Notes: generated by a model not told the origin, from the sequence alone. 64,000 bases of DNA from Psychrobacillus sp. NEAU-3TGS (GCF_029955155.1 NZ_JAPNOZ010000012.1:124001-188000), one strand, 5' to 3'; positions 8,460-17,251 are shown, numbered from the stretch's first letter. Made by a program: numbers and translations.

Positions 8460-10007
8460 ATGGATATTTATGAGAAAATCAATGATTTATATGACCGTAA
8501 GCGTAAAATCGAATTAGGTGGCGGAGACAAACGTATCGAGAAGCAACACGAAAAAGGGAAGCTGACTGCTCGTGAACGAATAGCATTACTAGTTGATAAA
8601 GATTCATTTGTAGAGTTAAATCCGTTTATCCAGCATCGTACGGTTGACTTTGGGATGGACAAGCAAGAAGGACCTGGTGACGGGGTGGTCACTGGATATG
8701 GGAAAGTAAATGGTCGGCCAATTTATCTATTTTCCCAGGATTTCACGGTATTTGGAGGAGCCCTTGGAGAAATGCATGCGCAAAAAATAGCGAATGTAAT
8801 GGATTTGGCCGCTAAAAATGGTGCACCATTTATCGGGCTAAATGATTCTGGTGGTGCTCGTATTCAAGAAGGGGTTGTGTCTCTAGATGGATACGGACAA
8901 ATTTTTTATCGAAATGCGATTTACTCTGGTGTTATCCCACAGATTTCCGTTATTTTAGGACCGTGTGCTGGTGGTGCGGTATATTCACCTGCTATTACAG
9001 ATTTTGTTTTTATGACAGATGAAACAAGTCAAATGTTCATAACTGGACCAAAAGTGATTGAAACAGTAACCGGAGAAAAAATTTCTGCAGAAGATTTAGG
9101 TGGATCAAAAGTACATAACTCGATTAGTGGAAATGCTCATTTCCGTGGTAAAACAGAAGAAGAAGTATTAGAGAGTGTACGTTTACTACTGAGCTATCTA
9201 CCGCAAAGCTTTGAAGAAAAACCTACCATTTCAGATGTGGCACCAGAAAATGATGATCGACCAGATTTAGCAGACATTGTGCCATTTGAAGCTGTTCGTC
9301 CGTATGATATTCGAAAAGTGATTGAGCAAGTAGTGGATAGAGAATCTTTTTTAGAGGTACAAAAGGAATTTGCTAAAAATATTGTCATCGGTTTAGCCCG
9401 CATTAAAGGTGAAGTTGTTGGTCTCGTTTGTAACCAGCCTAAAGTAATGGCAGGTGGACTGGATATCGATTCAAGTGATAAAGCCGCTCGCTTCATTCGT
9501 TTTTGTGATTCCTTTAATATTCCAATCATTACATTTGAAGATGTGACCGGATTCTTCCCAGGTATTAAGCAAGAGCACGGAGGCATTATTCGTCATGGGG
9601 CAAAGATTTTATTTGCCTATTCGGAAGCAACTGTTCCTAAAATGACTGTTATTTTGCGTAAAGCATACGGCGGGGCTTATGTAGCGCTAAACTCCAAATC
9701 AATAGGGGCGGATGTAGTGTATGCATGGCCAAATGCGGAAATTGCAGTAATGGGACCACAAGGGGCTGCAAACATTATTTTTGCGAGAGAAATCGCAAAT
9801 AGCGAAGAACCTGAAAAAGTTCGGGCAGAAAAAATCGAAGAATACCGTGAAAAATTTGCAAACCCTTATGTAGCAGCTTCTATGGGGATGGTAGACGATG
9901 TAATCGATCCTCGTGAAACACGTATTAAGTTAATACAAGCATTAGAGATGATGCGCAACAAAAAAGAAACAAGACCAAACAAAAAACATGGAAATATTCC
10001 ATTATAA
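8460..10007 (+). CDS. yqjD: Acyl-CoA carboxylase, carboxyltransferase subunit (YqjD-like)
   Basis: A 515-residue biotin-dependent carboxyltransferase (propionyl-CoA/methylmalonyl-CoA type). It has the two crotonase-like halves. The N-terminal half carries GGGDKRIEKQHEKGKLTARE and LNDSGGARIQEGV. The C-terminal half carries GGIIRHGAKILFAYSEATVP and KAYGGAYVALNSK. It transfers CO2 from carboxybiotin to the acyl-CoA. No biotin carboxylase or biotin carrier gene is nearby, so these must come from elsewhere or the protein acts as a decarboxylase. Between mce (4 bp) and the peptidase gene it reproduces the yqjCDE order of B. subtilis. Confidence 0.9.
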   Translation: MDIYEKINDLYDRKRKIELGGGDKRIEKQHEKGKLTARERIALLVDKDSFVELNPFIQHRTVDFGMDKQEGPGDGVVTGYGKVNGRPIYLFSQDFTVFGGALGEMHAQKIANVMDLAAKNGAPFIGLNDSGGARIQEGVVSLDGYGQIFYRNAIYSGVIPQISVILGPCAGGAVYSPAITDFVFMTDETSQMFITGPKVIETVTGEKISAEDLGGSKVHNSISGNAHFRGKTEEEVLESVRLLLSYLPQSFEEKPTISDVAPENDDRPDLADIVPFEAVRPYDIRKVIEQVVDRESFLEVQKEFAKNIVIGLARIKGEVVGLVCNQPKVMAGGLDIDSSDKAARFIRFCDSFNIPIITFEDVTGFFPGIKQEHGGIIRHGAKILFAYSEATVPKMTVILRKAYGGAYVALNSKSIGADVVYAWPNAEIAVMGPQGAANIIFAREIANSEEPEKVRAEKIEEYREKFANPYVAASMGMVDDVIDPRETRIKLIQALEMMRNKKETRPNKKHGNIPL

Positions 10008-10023
10008 AAGGAGTCTTCATAAA

Positions 10024-11136
10024 GTGAACCGTTTAATAGAAGAATTTTTTGAGTTAGTAAAAATAGATTCGGAAACAAAGCATGAGGAAGTAATCGCGCC
10101 TATTTTAATGCGTAAATTAGAGCAAATAGGCTTTTCTGTTATCCAAGACGATTCTGCAAAACGAACTGGACATGGTGCAGGTAATCTAATCGCCACTTTA
10201 AAAGGAAATAAGGCAGATGCAGATGCGATTTATTTCACCGTTCATATGGATACGGTTGTACCTGGTAAAGGAATACAACCTATTTTAAAAGAAGACGGTT
10301 ATATTTATTCGGATGGAACGACTATTTTAGGAGCAGATGATAAAGCGGGTATTGCCGCGTTATTTGAAGCTATTCGTCGTTTAGACGAACAAGAGGTATC
10401 TCATGGGGATATTCAGGTCGTGATTACAGCCGGTGAAGAAAGTGGCTTAGTTGGAGCAAAAGAATTAGATTCTACATTATTAACAGCAAAATATGGCTAT
10501 GCAATTGACAGTGACGGAACAGTTGGTGGGATTGTGACGGCAGCTCCATTTCAATCTAAACTATGGACGACGATTACTGGAAAAACGGCGCATGCAGGAG
10601 TAGCACCTGAAAAAGGAATTTCTGCTATTACATTAGCTTCTAAAGCAATTTCTGCGATGAAGCTAGGACGAATTGACGGAGAAACGACCGCAAATATCGG
10701 ACGGTTTGAAGGTGGACAAGCTACAAATATTGTATGCGATGAAGTGCATATTTTATCGGAAGCGCGTTCAATCAATAAAGAAAAATTAGATGCTCAAGTA
10801 GCTCATATGGTTGCTACCTTCGCAGAAACAGCTGAAAAACTAGGCGGCATGGCTAAAACAGAAACTGAATTAATGTATCCTGGTTTTCATTTTGAAGAAG
10901 ATCATGAAGTAGTACAAGTAGCGAAAAAAGCGGTTGAAAAAATTGGCCGTACTGCCGATATAAAAAGAAGCGGCGGAGGCAGTGATGCAAATGTTATTGC
11001 CGGATTTGGAATTCCAACGGTTATCTTATCCGTTGGCTATGAGGAAATTCATACGACAAATGAACGCATGCCGGTAGAAGAGCTCGAAAAATTAGCTGAT
11101 TTACTTGTAGAGATTGTAAAAGTAGCAGCAGAATAA
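10024..11136 (+). CDS. M20/M42-type peptidase (PepT-like tripeptidase, YqjE)
   Basis: A 370-residue zinc aminopeptidase related to peptidase T. Metal-site motifs are FTVHMDTVVPG near residue 78, GADDKAGIAAL near 103 and TAGEESGLVGAK near 138; the last holds the catalytic Glu. The start is GTG at 10024, set by AAAGGAG at 10008; an in-frame ATG at 9988 overlaps the upstream gene and has no site. Third gene of the mce operon. It probably releases N-terminal residues from tripeptides in the cytoplasm. Confidence 0.85.
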   Translation: MNRLIEEFFELVKIDSETKHEEVIAPILMRKLEQIGFSVIQDDSAKRTGHGAGNLIATLKGNKADADAIYFTVHMDTVVPGKGIQPILKEDGYIYSDGTTILGADDKAGIAALFEAIRRLDEQEVSHGDIQVVITAGEESGLVGAKELDSTLLTAKYGYAIDSDGTVGGIVTAAPFQSKLWTTITGKTAHAGVAPEKGISAITLASKAISAMKLGRIDGETTANIGRFEGGQATNIVCDEVHILSEARSINKEKLDAQVAHMVATFAETAEKLGGMAKTETELMYPGFHFEEDHEVVQVAKKAVEKIGRTADIKRSGGGSDANVIAGFGIPTVILSVGYEEIHTTNERMPVEELEKLADLLVEIVKVAAE

Positions 11137-11158
11137 CGTATACAGGAGGCGCAGACTA

Positions 11159-11644
11159 TTGTCTAGTGAAAAAGTAGTTGTTTTTCAATGTGGAAATGAA
11201 GAATATGCGGTTCCAATTGAACACGTCGTATCTATTGAAAAGCTTGAACAAGTAAACCCAATCCCACATTTGCCGAATTATTTAATTGGTTTAATGAAAA
11301 TTCGCGGTGAACTCATGCCGATTATCGACTTTGAGGAAATCTTATATCATCGGAGTGGAGTAAACTTTGAAAATGCTCGTGTGGTGACGATGCATACACA
11401 AGATATGTCCCTCGGAATTTTAGTAAAAGAAGCAAAAGAGATTCTCGATATTGCAACAGAAGACTTAAAGCAAATTGGTTTAGTAAATTACACCAAGACC
11501 CAATATTTTACTGCGGTCGCGAATTTAGAAAACCGAATGATTACAATCGTCGATCCGTCTATTTTAGTACGTTCTTTAGAAGGAATTAAGGATATCCAAT
11601 CGTATTTAGAAAATATGAAGAAGGAAGAAATAGGTAGCTTATAA
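11159..11644 (+). CDS. cheW: CheW-like chemotaxis coupling protein
   Basis: A 161-residue single CheW domain. It has the beta-barrel core motifs VVFQCGNEEYAVPIEHVVSI and LMKIRGELMPIIDFEEIL. It should couple chemoreceptors to the CheA kinase at the membrane. The start is TTG at 11159, after AGGAGG. It lies 22 bp after the peptidase, far from any flagellar cluster, so it may be an extra CheW or a CheV-like adaptor that lacks a receiver domain. The terminator stem overlaps its last codons. Confidence 0.85.
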   Translation: MSSEKVVVFQCGNEEYAVPIEHVVSIEKLEQVNPIPHLPNYLIGLMKIRGELMPIIDFEEILYHRSGVNFENARVVTMHTQDMSLGILVKEAKEILDIATEDLKQIGLVNYTKTQYFTAVANLENRMITIVDPSILVRSLEGIKDIQSYLENMKKEEIGSL

Positions 11645-11662
11645 AAGCTATCTATTTTTATT
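11628..11662 (+). terminator. Terminator overlapping the cheW stop
   Basis: AAATAGGTAGCTT pairs with AAGCTATCTATTT (one G-T wobble) and is followed by T-rich sequence. The 5' arm lies within the last codons of cheW. Confidence 0.7.
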
Positions 11663-11726
11663 TGTTTGGGGAATTATGGAATTTTAAATATGTGATTAAC
11701 TTTTTTCTTGTAGCAGAAGGAGCGTC

Positions 11727-11824
11727 ATGTTTTACTTTCCGCAAAAAACAGCCAAGGGCAAATGGAGCAACTCATCTCTCGATGGCTCAAATATCGTTAT
11801 TATTGCTATAATAAAATAATGTAA
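11727..11824 (+). pseudogene. Possible small gene before dinB, frameshifted
   Basis: ATG at 11727 follows AGAAGGAG and opens MFYFPQKTAKG. If one G is added to the GGG at about 11756-11758, the frame reads on as GQMEQLISRWLKYRYYCY and ends at a TAA (11822) just before the dinB ribosome binding site. That gives about 32 residues with a basic, aromatic helix. The 98-bp length is one base short of a whole number of codons, like the other broken genes here. It is a weak call that needs homologues. Confidence 0.3.
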
Positions 11825-11840
11825 AGTGGAGGTGAGACAC

Positions 11841-13076
11841 GTGTCGCGTAAGGCGAGAATTATTTTTCATCTAGATATGAATAGTTTTTATGCTTCTGTC
11901 GAGCAGGCACACGATCCTTCTCTGAAAGGGAAAGCAATTGCAGTTGCGGGCGATCCGAAACAAAGACGTGGAATTTTAGTCACTTGTTCATACGAGGCCC
12001 GTGCTAAAGGCGTGTATACGACAATGTCTGTTTGGGAAGCGAAACGAAAATGTCCGGAATTAATTTTATTACCACCAAATTTTGAACGCTACCGAGCTGC
12101 ATCTAAAGCAATGTTTGATATATTACGTTCATATACGCCACTTGTGGAACCGGTGTCGATTGACGAAGGGTATATGGACGTGAGCGATATAGAGATGGGA
12201 CAAGATGCGATTGCTTTTGCAGAATCCATTCAACAGCGAATCGTTCGGGAGCTGGATTTACCAAGTTCTATTGGAATTGCGCCCAATAAATTTTTGGCAA
12301 AAACTGCATCGAATATGAAAAAGCCAATGGGTATTACGATCTTGCGTAAACGAGAGGTTGCGGAAAAGCTTTGGCCGCTACCTGTAATCGAAATGCATGG
12401 TGTCGGAGAGAGCACTTCTAAAAAGTTTGCTGAAGTTGGTATCCACACAATTGGAGACTTGGCGAATGCGACTCCTAGTCTTTTAAAAGAAAAGCTTGGC
12501 AAAATAGGGATTCGACTTTCTGAGCGAGCAAATGGAATAGACAATCGAGTGGTGGATCCAGAAGCAGTTTTCGATACAAAAAGTGTTGGAAATTCTACAA
12601 CCCTTCCTTATGATGTAACGGACGTGGAAGAAATTGAAAAGGTTTTAAGATTACTTTCTAAAAAAGTAGCATCTCGATTAGATTCAAAAAACCTGGCGGG
12701 ACGTTCTATTACGATTCATATTCGAGATGCCAATTGGAAAAATAAAACGAGAAGTAAAACAGTGACGAATCGACTTTATGAAGAAAAAGAAATATACGAG
12801 CTTGCGACAACCTTGTTCCATACTACCTGGAAAGAGGAGCCAATCAGATTACTTGGTGTTACGGTTAACAATGTATACGACAAAGGAGAATCGGTGGAGC
12901 AGCTATCCATTTTTAACTTTGAACAGCATGCAAAAGAAGAGCCCATTTTGAAACTTGTCGAACAGTTACAAACTAAGTTCGGAAAAGATACGATTAAACG
13001 GGGAATAAAAGTAAAAAAGAAAGCCTCGTTGGAATCTAAAACGAGCTTTAGTAAAGATTTTCTCGACGATCATTAA
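11841..13076 (+). CDS. dinB: DNA polymerase IV (Y-family)
   Basis: A 411-residue translesion polymerase. The Y-family catalytic motifs are LDMNSFYASVEQA near residue 11 (first Asp) and PVSIDEGYMDV near 105 (Asp-Glu pair). Helix-hairpin-helix and little-finger domains follow. It has no proofreading and bypasses damaged bases. The start is GTG at 11841, set by GGAGGTGA 5 bp upstream; the in-frame GTG at 11826 overlaps that site and is rejected. Near the C-terminus VEQLSIFNF resembles a beta-clamp binding motif (QLSLF type). Confidence 0.92.
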   Translation: MSRKARIIFHLDMNSFYASVEQAHDPSLKGKAIAVAGDPKQRRGILVTCSYEARAKGVYTTMSVWEAKRKCPELILLPPNFERYRAASKAMFDILRSYTPLVEPVSIDEGYMDVSDIEMGQDAIAFAESIQQRIVRELDLPSSIGIAPNKFLAKTASNMKKPMGITILRKREVAEKLWPLPVIEMHGVGESTSKKFAEVGIHTIGDLANATPSLLKEKLGKIGIRLSERANGIDNRVVDPEAVFDTKSVGNSTTLPYDVTDVEEIEKVLRLLSKKVASRLDSKNLAGRSITIHIRDANWKNKTRSKTVTNRLYEEKEIYELATTLFHTTWKEEPIRLLGVTVNNVYDKGESVEQLSIFNFEQHAKEEPILKLVEQLQTKFGKDTIKRGIKVKKKASLESKTSFSKDFLDDH

Positions 13077-13119
13077 TACTAAATCTTTCAATAACAAAAC
13101 ATACAGTTATCACTTTACA

Positions 13120-13134
13120 TACCCCATAAGGGTA
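13120..13134 (+). promoter_or_regulatory. CsoR operator
   Basis: TACCCCATAAGGGTA is a near-perfect match to the pseudo-palindromic CsoR box. It lies 36 bp before the csoR start, where the promoter would be. Copper binding to CsoR should release it and induce csoR-copZ. Confidence 0.8.
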
Positions 13135-13169
13135 CTATATGATAGAAATAGGGATAGGAGGTTGAATCC

Positions 13170-13496
13170 TTGGATAATGTAAAAGAAGAACATACTATCG
13201 AATCCAATGCATCGTGTCGGAAAAGTCATCACCCTGAACAGGTAAAAAAAGATTTAACAAATCGATTAAATCGGATAGAGGGTCAAATTCGTGGCATTAA
13301 AGGGATGGTTGATAAAGACGTCTATTGTGACGATATTATAACTCAGCTTTCCGCAACTCAATCCGCTTTAAATAGCGTCGCAAAAGTCCTGTTACAAGGA
13401 CATTTAAAAGGCTGTGTAGTAGATAGATTCGCTGAAGGTGACGACGAAGTGCTGGATGAATTATTAGTAACAATACAAAAACTAATGAGAAAATAA
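13170..13496 (+). CDS. csoR: Copper-sensing repressor CsoR
   Basis: A 108-residue all-helical metal-sensing repressor of the CsoR/RcnR family. The expected Cu(I) ligands are present: Cys in VDKDVYCDD (about residue 52), and His and Cys in GHLKGCVVD (about 77 and 81). The start is TTG at 13170, after AGGAGG. The N-terminal extension carrying CRKSHH is rich in soft-metal ligands. copZ follows 17 bp later. The operator at 13120 indicates autoregulation. Confidence 0.9.
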   Translation: MDNVKEEHTIESNASCRKSHHPEQVKKDLTNRLNRIEGQIRGIKGMVDKDVYCDDIITQLSATQSALNSVAKVLLQGHLKGCVVDRFAEGDDEVLDELLVTIQKLMRK

Positions 13497-13513
13497 AAGG
13501 AGTAACGATATAG

Positions 13514-13720
13514 ATGGAAAACGTAACATTAAATGTACAAGGAATGTCTTGTGGTCATTGTGTCAATGCTGTAGAAAGTAACGTAGGTAAACTAGATGGA
13601 GTGGAGCTAGTAAAAGTTCATTTAGATGCAGGTAAAGTTGATGTTTCATTTGATAACGAAAAAGTAACAGTAGCTAAGATTAAAGAGACGATAGACGATC
13701 AAGGATATGATGTAGATTAA
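13514..13720 (+). CDS. copZ: Copper chaperone CopZ
   Basis: A 68-residue heavy-metal-associated domain with the MSCGHC Cu(I) site near residue 11. It carries copper to a CopA ATPase. Co-transcribed with csoR. In many Bacillales copA follows directly, but here a terminator follows and no copA is in the window. Confidence 0.92.
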   Translation: MENVTLNVQGMSCGHCVNAVESNVGKLDGVELVKVHLDAGKVDVSFDNEKVTVAKIKETIDDQGYDVD

Positions 13721-13727
13721 TTCAGTA

Positions 13728-13753
13728 AGAGTGCTGTATTAGCACTCTCTTTC
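13728..13753 (+). terminator. Terminator after copZ
   Basis: AGAGTGCT/AGCACTCT stem with a GTATT loop and a T-rich tail. It ends the csoR-copZ unit and rules out direct read-through to a copA. Confidence 0.75.
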
Positions 13754-13908
13754 TTACAACAATATATACCCCTATCCCGTATGACAAAGAAATTTGCAAG
13801 CTTAGTATCTTGGGCGGACAAGTTTTTCCTCATTCTAGTGTATACATGTAACAAGCTAACGCAATGTAAGTTAGTGAATATATCAAAGTTGAAGGGCGAG
13901 TGATAAAG

Positions 13909-14493
13909 ATGAAAAAACAAATTATGCTAGGAGTTGTATGTTTGGCTGCAATATTTACACTGACAGCTTGTGCAGATGATAAAAGCGAAACGGATTCCAA
14001 CGAAAATATGAATAGTAGTACAAGCAAAGAAGAAAGCGAGAACACGGATCACTCGATGATGGATCATTCTAGTTCAGGGGAAGTTCCAGAAGGTTTGAAA
14101 GTCGCAGAAAATCCAACTTACCCAGTAGGAAGTCAAGCCATTATCGAAACGGACCATATGCACGGAATGAAAGGGGCAGAAGCAACAATTGTAGGTGCGT
14201 ATGATACAACTGTCTATACAGTTTCCTATACCCCGACTACAGGTGGAGAAAAAGTTACTAATCATAAATGGGTTATTCATGAAGAGATCAAGGATGCTGG
14301 TGATGAAGCCTTAAAACCAGGATCAAAAGTAACGATAGAAGCTAACCATATGGAAGGGATGCAAGGTGCAACTGCTGAATTAGACTCAGCAGAAAAAACA
14401 ACGGTTTATATGGTTGATTACACATCAACAACTGATGGAGAAAAGGTGACCAATCATAAATGGGTTACTGAAAGTGAACTGTCATCTAAATAA
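13909..14493 (+). CDS. ydhK: YdhK-like (DUF1541) lipoprotein
   Basis: A 194-residue exported lipoprotein: basic start, hydrophobic stretch and a lipobox ending LTACAD. A Ser/Glu/His/Met-rich linker (DHSMMDHSSS) follows, then two copies of the DUF1541 domain, each with a HMxGM segment (DHMHGMKGAEA, NHMEGMQGATA) and the shared VTNHKWV. The Met/His pattern and the neighbouring csoR-copZ and Csp-like genes suggest metal, probably copper, binding outside the membrane (inference). Start ATG 13909; an in-frame GTG at 13900 is possible. Confidence 0.8.
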   Translation: MKKQIMLGVVCLAAIFTLTACADDKSETDSNENMNSSTSKEESENTDHSMMDHSSSGEVPEGLKVAENPTYPVGSQAIIETDHMHGMKGAEATIVGAYDTTVYTVSYTPTTGGEKVTNHKWVIHEEIKDAGDEALKPGSKVTIEANHMEGMQGATAELDSAEKTTVYMVDYTSTTDGEKVTNHKWVTESELSSK

Positions 14494-14522
14494 GTGTGTT
14501 TTCGGATTTGTGAGTGGCCTAA

Positions 14523-14553
14523 GGTGCTGTCTTCTATGGACAGCACTTTTTTT
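14523..14553 (+). terminator. Terminator after ydhK
   Basis: GTGCTGTC/GACAGCAC stem with a short loop followed by seven T. Confidence 0.88.
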
Positions 14554-14666
14554 ATAAGACTCACATCAATACATGTTATTGACTTCTTTATTTTAGTTTA
14601 AACCAATACTTATAGGGAAAATAAATAAATATTAAATCAATAATTAAAATAGCAGGAGGAGTTTTG

Positions 14667-14993
14667 ATGAACCTAAAATATGAAGAATGTATTAAAGCTT
14701 GCTTAGAGTGTCTAAAGTCTTGTAATACATGTTTTGATGCATGTTTACAGGAAGGTGATGTAAAAATGATGGCAGAATGCATCCGATTAGATCGTGCATG
14801 TGTGGATATTTGTGCCTTTGCAATACAAGCTATGACTTCAAATAATCCATTTGTTAAGGAAATTTGCCAACTTTGCGCGGAAATCTGTGATCGCTGTGCA
14901 GAAGAATGTTCTAAGCATGACCATGAACATTGTCAAAATTGTGCGGAGGCATGCCGTAAATGTGCGGAAGTATGTCGTGAGATGAGTTTATAA
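14667..14993 (+). CDS. Four-helix-bundle copper-storage protein (Csp-like)
   Basis: A 108-residue cytosolic protein with no signal peptide. It is packed with Cys in CxxxC and CxxC spacing (CIKACLECLKSCNTCFDAC, then CQLCAEICDRCAEEC, CQNCAEACRKCAEVC) plus several His. This is the pattern of Csp proteins (DUF326), whose four-helix bundle stores many Cu(I) ions. The start ATG 14667 follows AGGAGGAG. It forms its own unit beside csoR-copZ and ydhK in a small copper-handling neighbourhood. Confidence 0.85.
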   Translation: MNLKYEECIKACLECLKSCNTCFDACLQEGDVKMMAECIRLDRACVDICAFAIQAMTSNNPFVKEICQLCAEICDRCAEECSKHDHEHCQNCAEACRKCAEVCREMSL

Positions 14994-15014
14994 TAGGAAA
15001 AGAGTAATTTAATT

Positions 15015-15062
15015 GAGGCTATTGTCAATCTAAAGTGACTTTGACAGTAGCCTTAAATAATT
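15015..15062 (+). terminator. Terminator after the Csp-like gene
   Basis: AGGCTATTGTCAA pairs with TTGACAGTAGCCT (one wobble) across a 12-nt loop, followed by an AT-rich tail ending in T runs. Confidence 0.65.
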
Positions 15063-15242
15063 TTTAACGACAAATTAAAAGTGAACTTATATTTTAAAAG
15101 AATTTGTTATTACTACCTATTTTTCATACGGTAATCTGTTGCAAGACATGTTCCGAAAAGGTAGTATTAAATGAATTAAAGTAAAAAGAAAGCCTAGAAT
15201 TCAAAGTTGGCTTTTTGGTTGATGACGAAAGCAGGTGAACAG

Positions 15243-16190
15243 ATGCAATTATTATTTTTAGGGACAGGTGCAGGAATGCCTTCCAAGCAACGAAATACTA
15301 CTGCCACTGTATTAAAATTACTCGATGAGCGGGGAACATTTTGGATGTTTGACTGTGGAGAGGCAACACAACATCAAATATTACATACTACTTTAAAACC
15401 GCGTAAATTAGAGAAATTGTTTATCACACATTTACATGGAGACCATATATACGGACTGCCTGGTTTGCTTGGTTCTCGTTCTTTTTTAGGTGGGGATGAA
15501 CCCCTGACGATTTATGGACCAGCTGGTATTAAAGCTTGGATTGAAGTAACACTTGCTACATCGAAAACACATATTAAATATGCACTGAATATTGAGGAAA
15601 TCGAAGAAGGTATTATTTTTGAAGATGATCAATTCATTGTAGAAGCAAAATTTCTTGAACATGTTATTCCTTGCTTTGGGTACAAAGTGACACAAAAAGC
15701 ACTGCCTCCAGAATTATTGATTGAAAAAACGGATGCACTTGATGTTCCAAGAGGTCCTTTGCTAAGACAATTAAAAGAAGGTTATGACGTAGAGTTAGCA
15801 GATGGTCGAATCGTTAAGAGTTCCGAAGTAACAGGGGAACCAAAAGATGGATTCCAAGTAACTATATTAGGCGATACAAAATTTTGCGAGAGCTCAATTT
15901 TACTGAGTAAGAGATCAGATATTGTCGTACATGAAGGAACGTTTGACCAAGAAACGGCTGAACTAGCAGGTTTATACGGACATTCTACTATAATAGATGC
16001 AGCAAATGTGTGTAAAGAAGCTGAGGCCAAGCACTTGATTGTCAATCATATAAGTGCAAGATTTATGCCATCCGACATAAAAAACATGATTGCCCAGGTA
16101 GCACATTATGAGTTTCCCATTTACGTAGCGGAGGACTTTGCTGAATATGATTGGTCAAATGGGTTATTAAAGAAGATTCCGAGGGAGTAG
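15243..16190 (+). CDS. rnz: Ribonuclease Z
   Basis: A 315-residue tRNA 3'-processing endonuclease of the metallo-beta-lactamase fold. The zinc motif HLHGDH is near residue 63; further ligands lie in FLEHVIPCFGY, ILGDTKFCES and VNHISARF. The start ATG at 15243 follows CAGGTGAAC; a frame extending to 15207 has no site. It lies in the same neighbourhood as proI and yqjP, as in B. subtilis. Confidence 0.92.
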   Translation: MQLLFLGTGAGMPSKQRNTTATVLKLLDERGTFWMFDCGEATQHQILHTTLKPRKLEKLFITHLHGDHIYGLPGLLGSRSFLGGDEPLTIYGPAGIKAWIEVTLATSKTHIKYALNIEEIEEGIIFEDDQFIVEAKFLEHVIPCFGYKVTQKALPPELLIEKTDALDVPRGPLLRQLKEGYDVELADGRIVKSSEVTGEPKDGFQVTILGDTKFCESSILLSKRSDIVVHEGTFDQETAELAGLYGHSTIIDAANVCKEAEAKHLIVNHISARFMPSDIKNMIAQVAHYEFPIYVAEDFAEYDWSNGLLKKIPRE

Positions 16191-16219
16191 TACCACTCGG
16201 GATCTTTTATTTTTTTTCT
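16175..16219 (+). terminator. Terminator shared by rnz and the convergent small gene
   Basis: GATTCCGAG/CTCGGGATC stem; the 5' arm overlaps the rnz stop. A long T tract (16205-16219) follows and also encodes the end of the minus-strand gene at 16207. Confidence 0.8.
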
Positions 16220-16362
16220 AAGATAACTAAACTTAACGTAGCAACTGGTCCGATAATAAGGGATAAAAGAAACCAATTTAATCCGCTTCTGTTTTTTCCT
16301 TGTGCTATGCCTGCATTAATAAGGGCAAGGGTACCCCAACCGACAAAGTATGAATTATCCAT
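16207..16362 (-). CDS. Small membrane protein, 51 residues
   Basis: A frame too short for usual cut-offs: MDNSYFVGWGTLALINAG, then a charged turn (QGKNRSG) and a second hydrophobic helix (WFLLSLIIGPVATLSLVIL), ending EKK. Two short membrane spans with a basic loop make it a believable protein. An AAAGG lies about 13 bp before the ATG, longer than ideal. It lies between convergent rnz and co-directional proI. Function unknown. Confidence 0.55.
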   Translation of the reverse strand: MDNSYFVGWGTLALINAGIAQGKNRSGLNWFLLSLIIGPVATLSLVILEKK

Positions 16363-16438
16363 ACAATCATACACACCTTTCTAGTTGTTTGGTTGCTATT
16401 GAATGCCACTTGGTCTCCCTTAAACAGTTTTTACATGT

Positions 16439-17251
16439 TTACTCATACTGTTTGCCAAGAACACGCGATTTGTTTTGTGCAGCGTCAATACAAGCAAATA
16501 TTGCTTCATTTACTTTATGCTGAACTAGCTGTTCAACGCCAGCTTCTGTTGTGCCCCCTGGACTTGTAACTTTTCTTCGAAGTTCGGAAGGCTCGACATC
16601 GCCTTTTTTCAACATTTGTGCTGCTCCCTCCATCGTTTGGATAAACAGTTGACGGGCATCTGCTGAAGTCAAACCATGTTGCACAGCTGCTGCTTCAAAC
16701 TGCTCTGCAAAATAATATAAGTAAGCAGGACCGCTTCCAGCAAGTGCCGTCACAACATGTAAATCTTCCTCTTCTACTACTTTAACTGAGCCAATTGCTT
16801 CTAGAATATGGATAATTTCAAGCTTCGAATCTTGTGATACGAGTGCATTCCAACATACTGCAGAAGCACTTAATCCAACTGCCGCAGATGTATTTGGCAT
16901 TACACGTGCTATTGGTCGTTCTCCTAAATGAGATGTGATAGTTTGAATAGACACACCTGCAATAACAGAGATAATCACCGCTTCTTTGTTTATATAAGGA
17001 GCGATTCCATTGCATGCTTCTATTGCGTCTTTTGGTTTCATTGCCAAAACGACAATATCTGCTTCCGTTAATGCTTTTTTCTCTTCACAAACAATCCGGA
17101 CGTTATACGAACGTTTCAAATGTTCTAGCTGTTCCATATCTGATTTATTCATCACATGAATATGTGTAGGTGAAACTTTCTCCTCTTTCGTCAAGCCATT
17201 AATAATTGCCTCAGCCATTGCTCCTGCTCCAACAAATACGATCTTCGACAT
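16439..17251 (-). CDS. proI: Pyrroline-5-carboxylate reductase
   Basis: A 270-residue NAD(P)H enzyme making proline from pyrroline-5-carboxylate. The Rossmann start is VFVGAGAMAEAIINGL, with VLAMKPKDA near residue 70, GSGPAYLYYFAE near 165 and the family signature region KVTSPGGTTEAGVEQL near 220. The start at 17251 follows AAAGGAG; the longer upstream frame runs into the T-box leader. Expression is controlled by the T-box at 17277-17515, whose specifier reads CCU (Pro), matching proI rather than comER. Confidence 0.92.
   Translation of the reverse strand: MSKIVFVGAGAMAEAIINGLTKEEKVSPTHIHVMNKSDMEQLEHLKRSYNVRIVCEEKKALTEADIVVLAMKPKDAIEACNGIAPYINKEAVIISVIAGVSIQTITSHLGERPIARVMPNTSAAVGLSASAVCWNALVSQDSKLEIIHILEAIGSVKVVEEEDLHVVTALAGSGPAYLYYFAEQFEAAAVQHGLTSADARQLFIQTMEGAAQMLKKGDVEPSELRRKVTSPGGTTEAGVEQLVQHKVNEAIFACIDAAQNKSRVLGKQYE

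Noticed and set aside
13757-13785. TACCCCTATCCCGTA as a second CsoR box before ydhK
   Set aside because: The right half is CCC where a CsoR box needs GGG, so the palindrome is not present.
16151-16384. Plus-strand 77-codon frame overlapping the rnz end
   Set aside because: It is the antisense of the small membrane gene and the rnz terminator, with no ribosome binding site.
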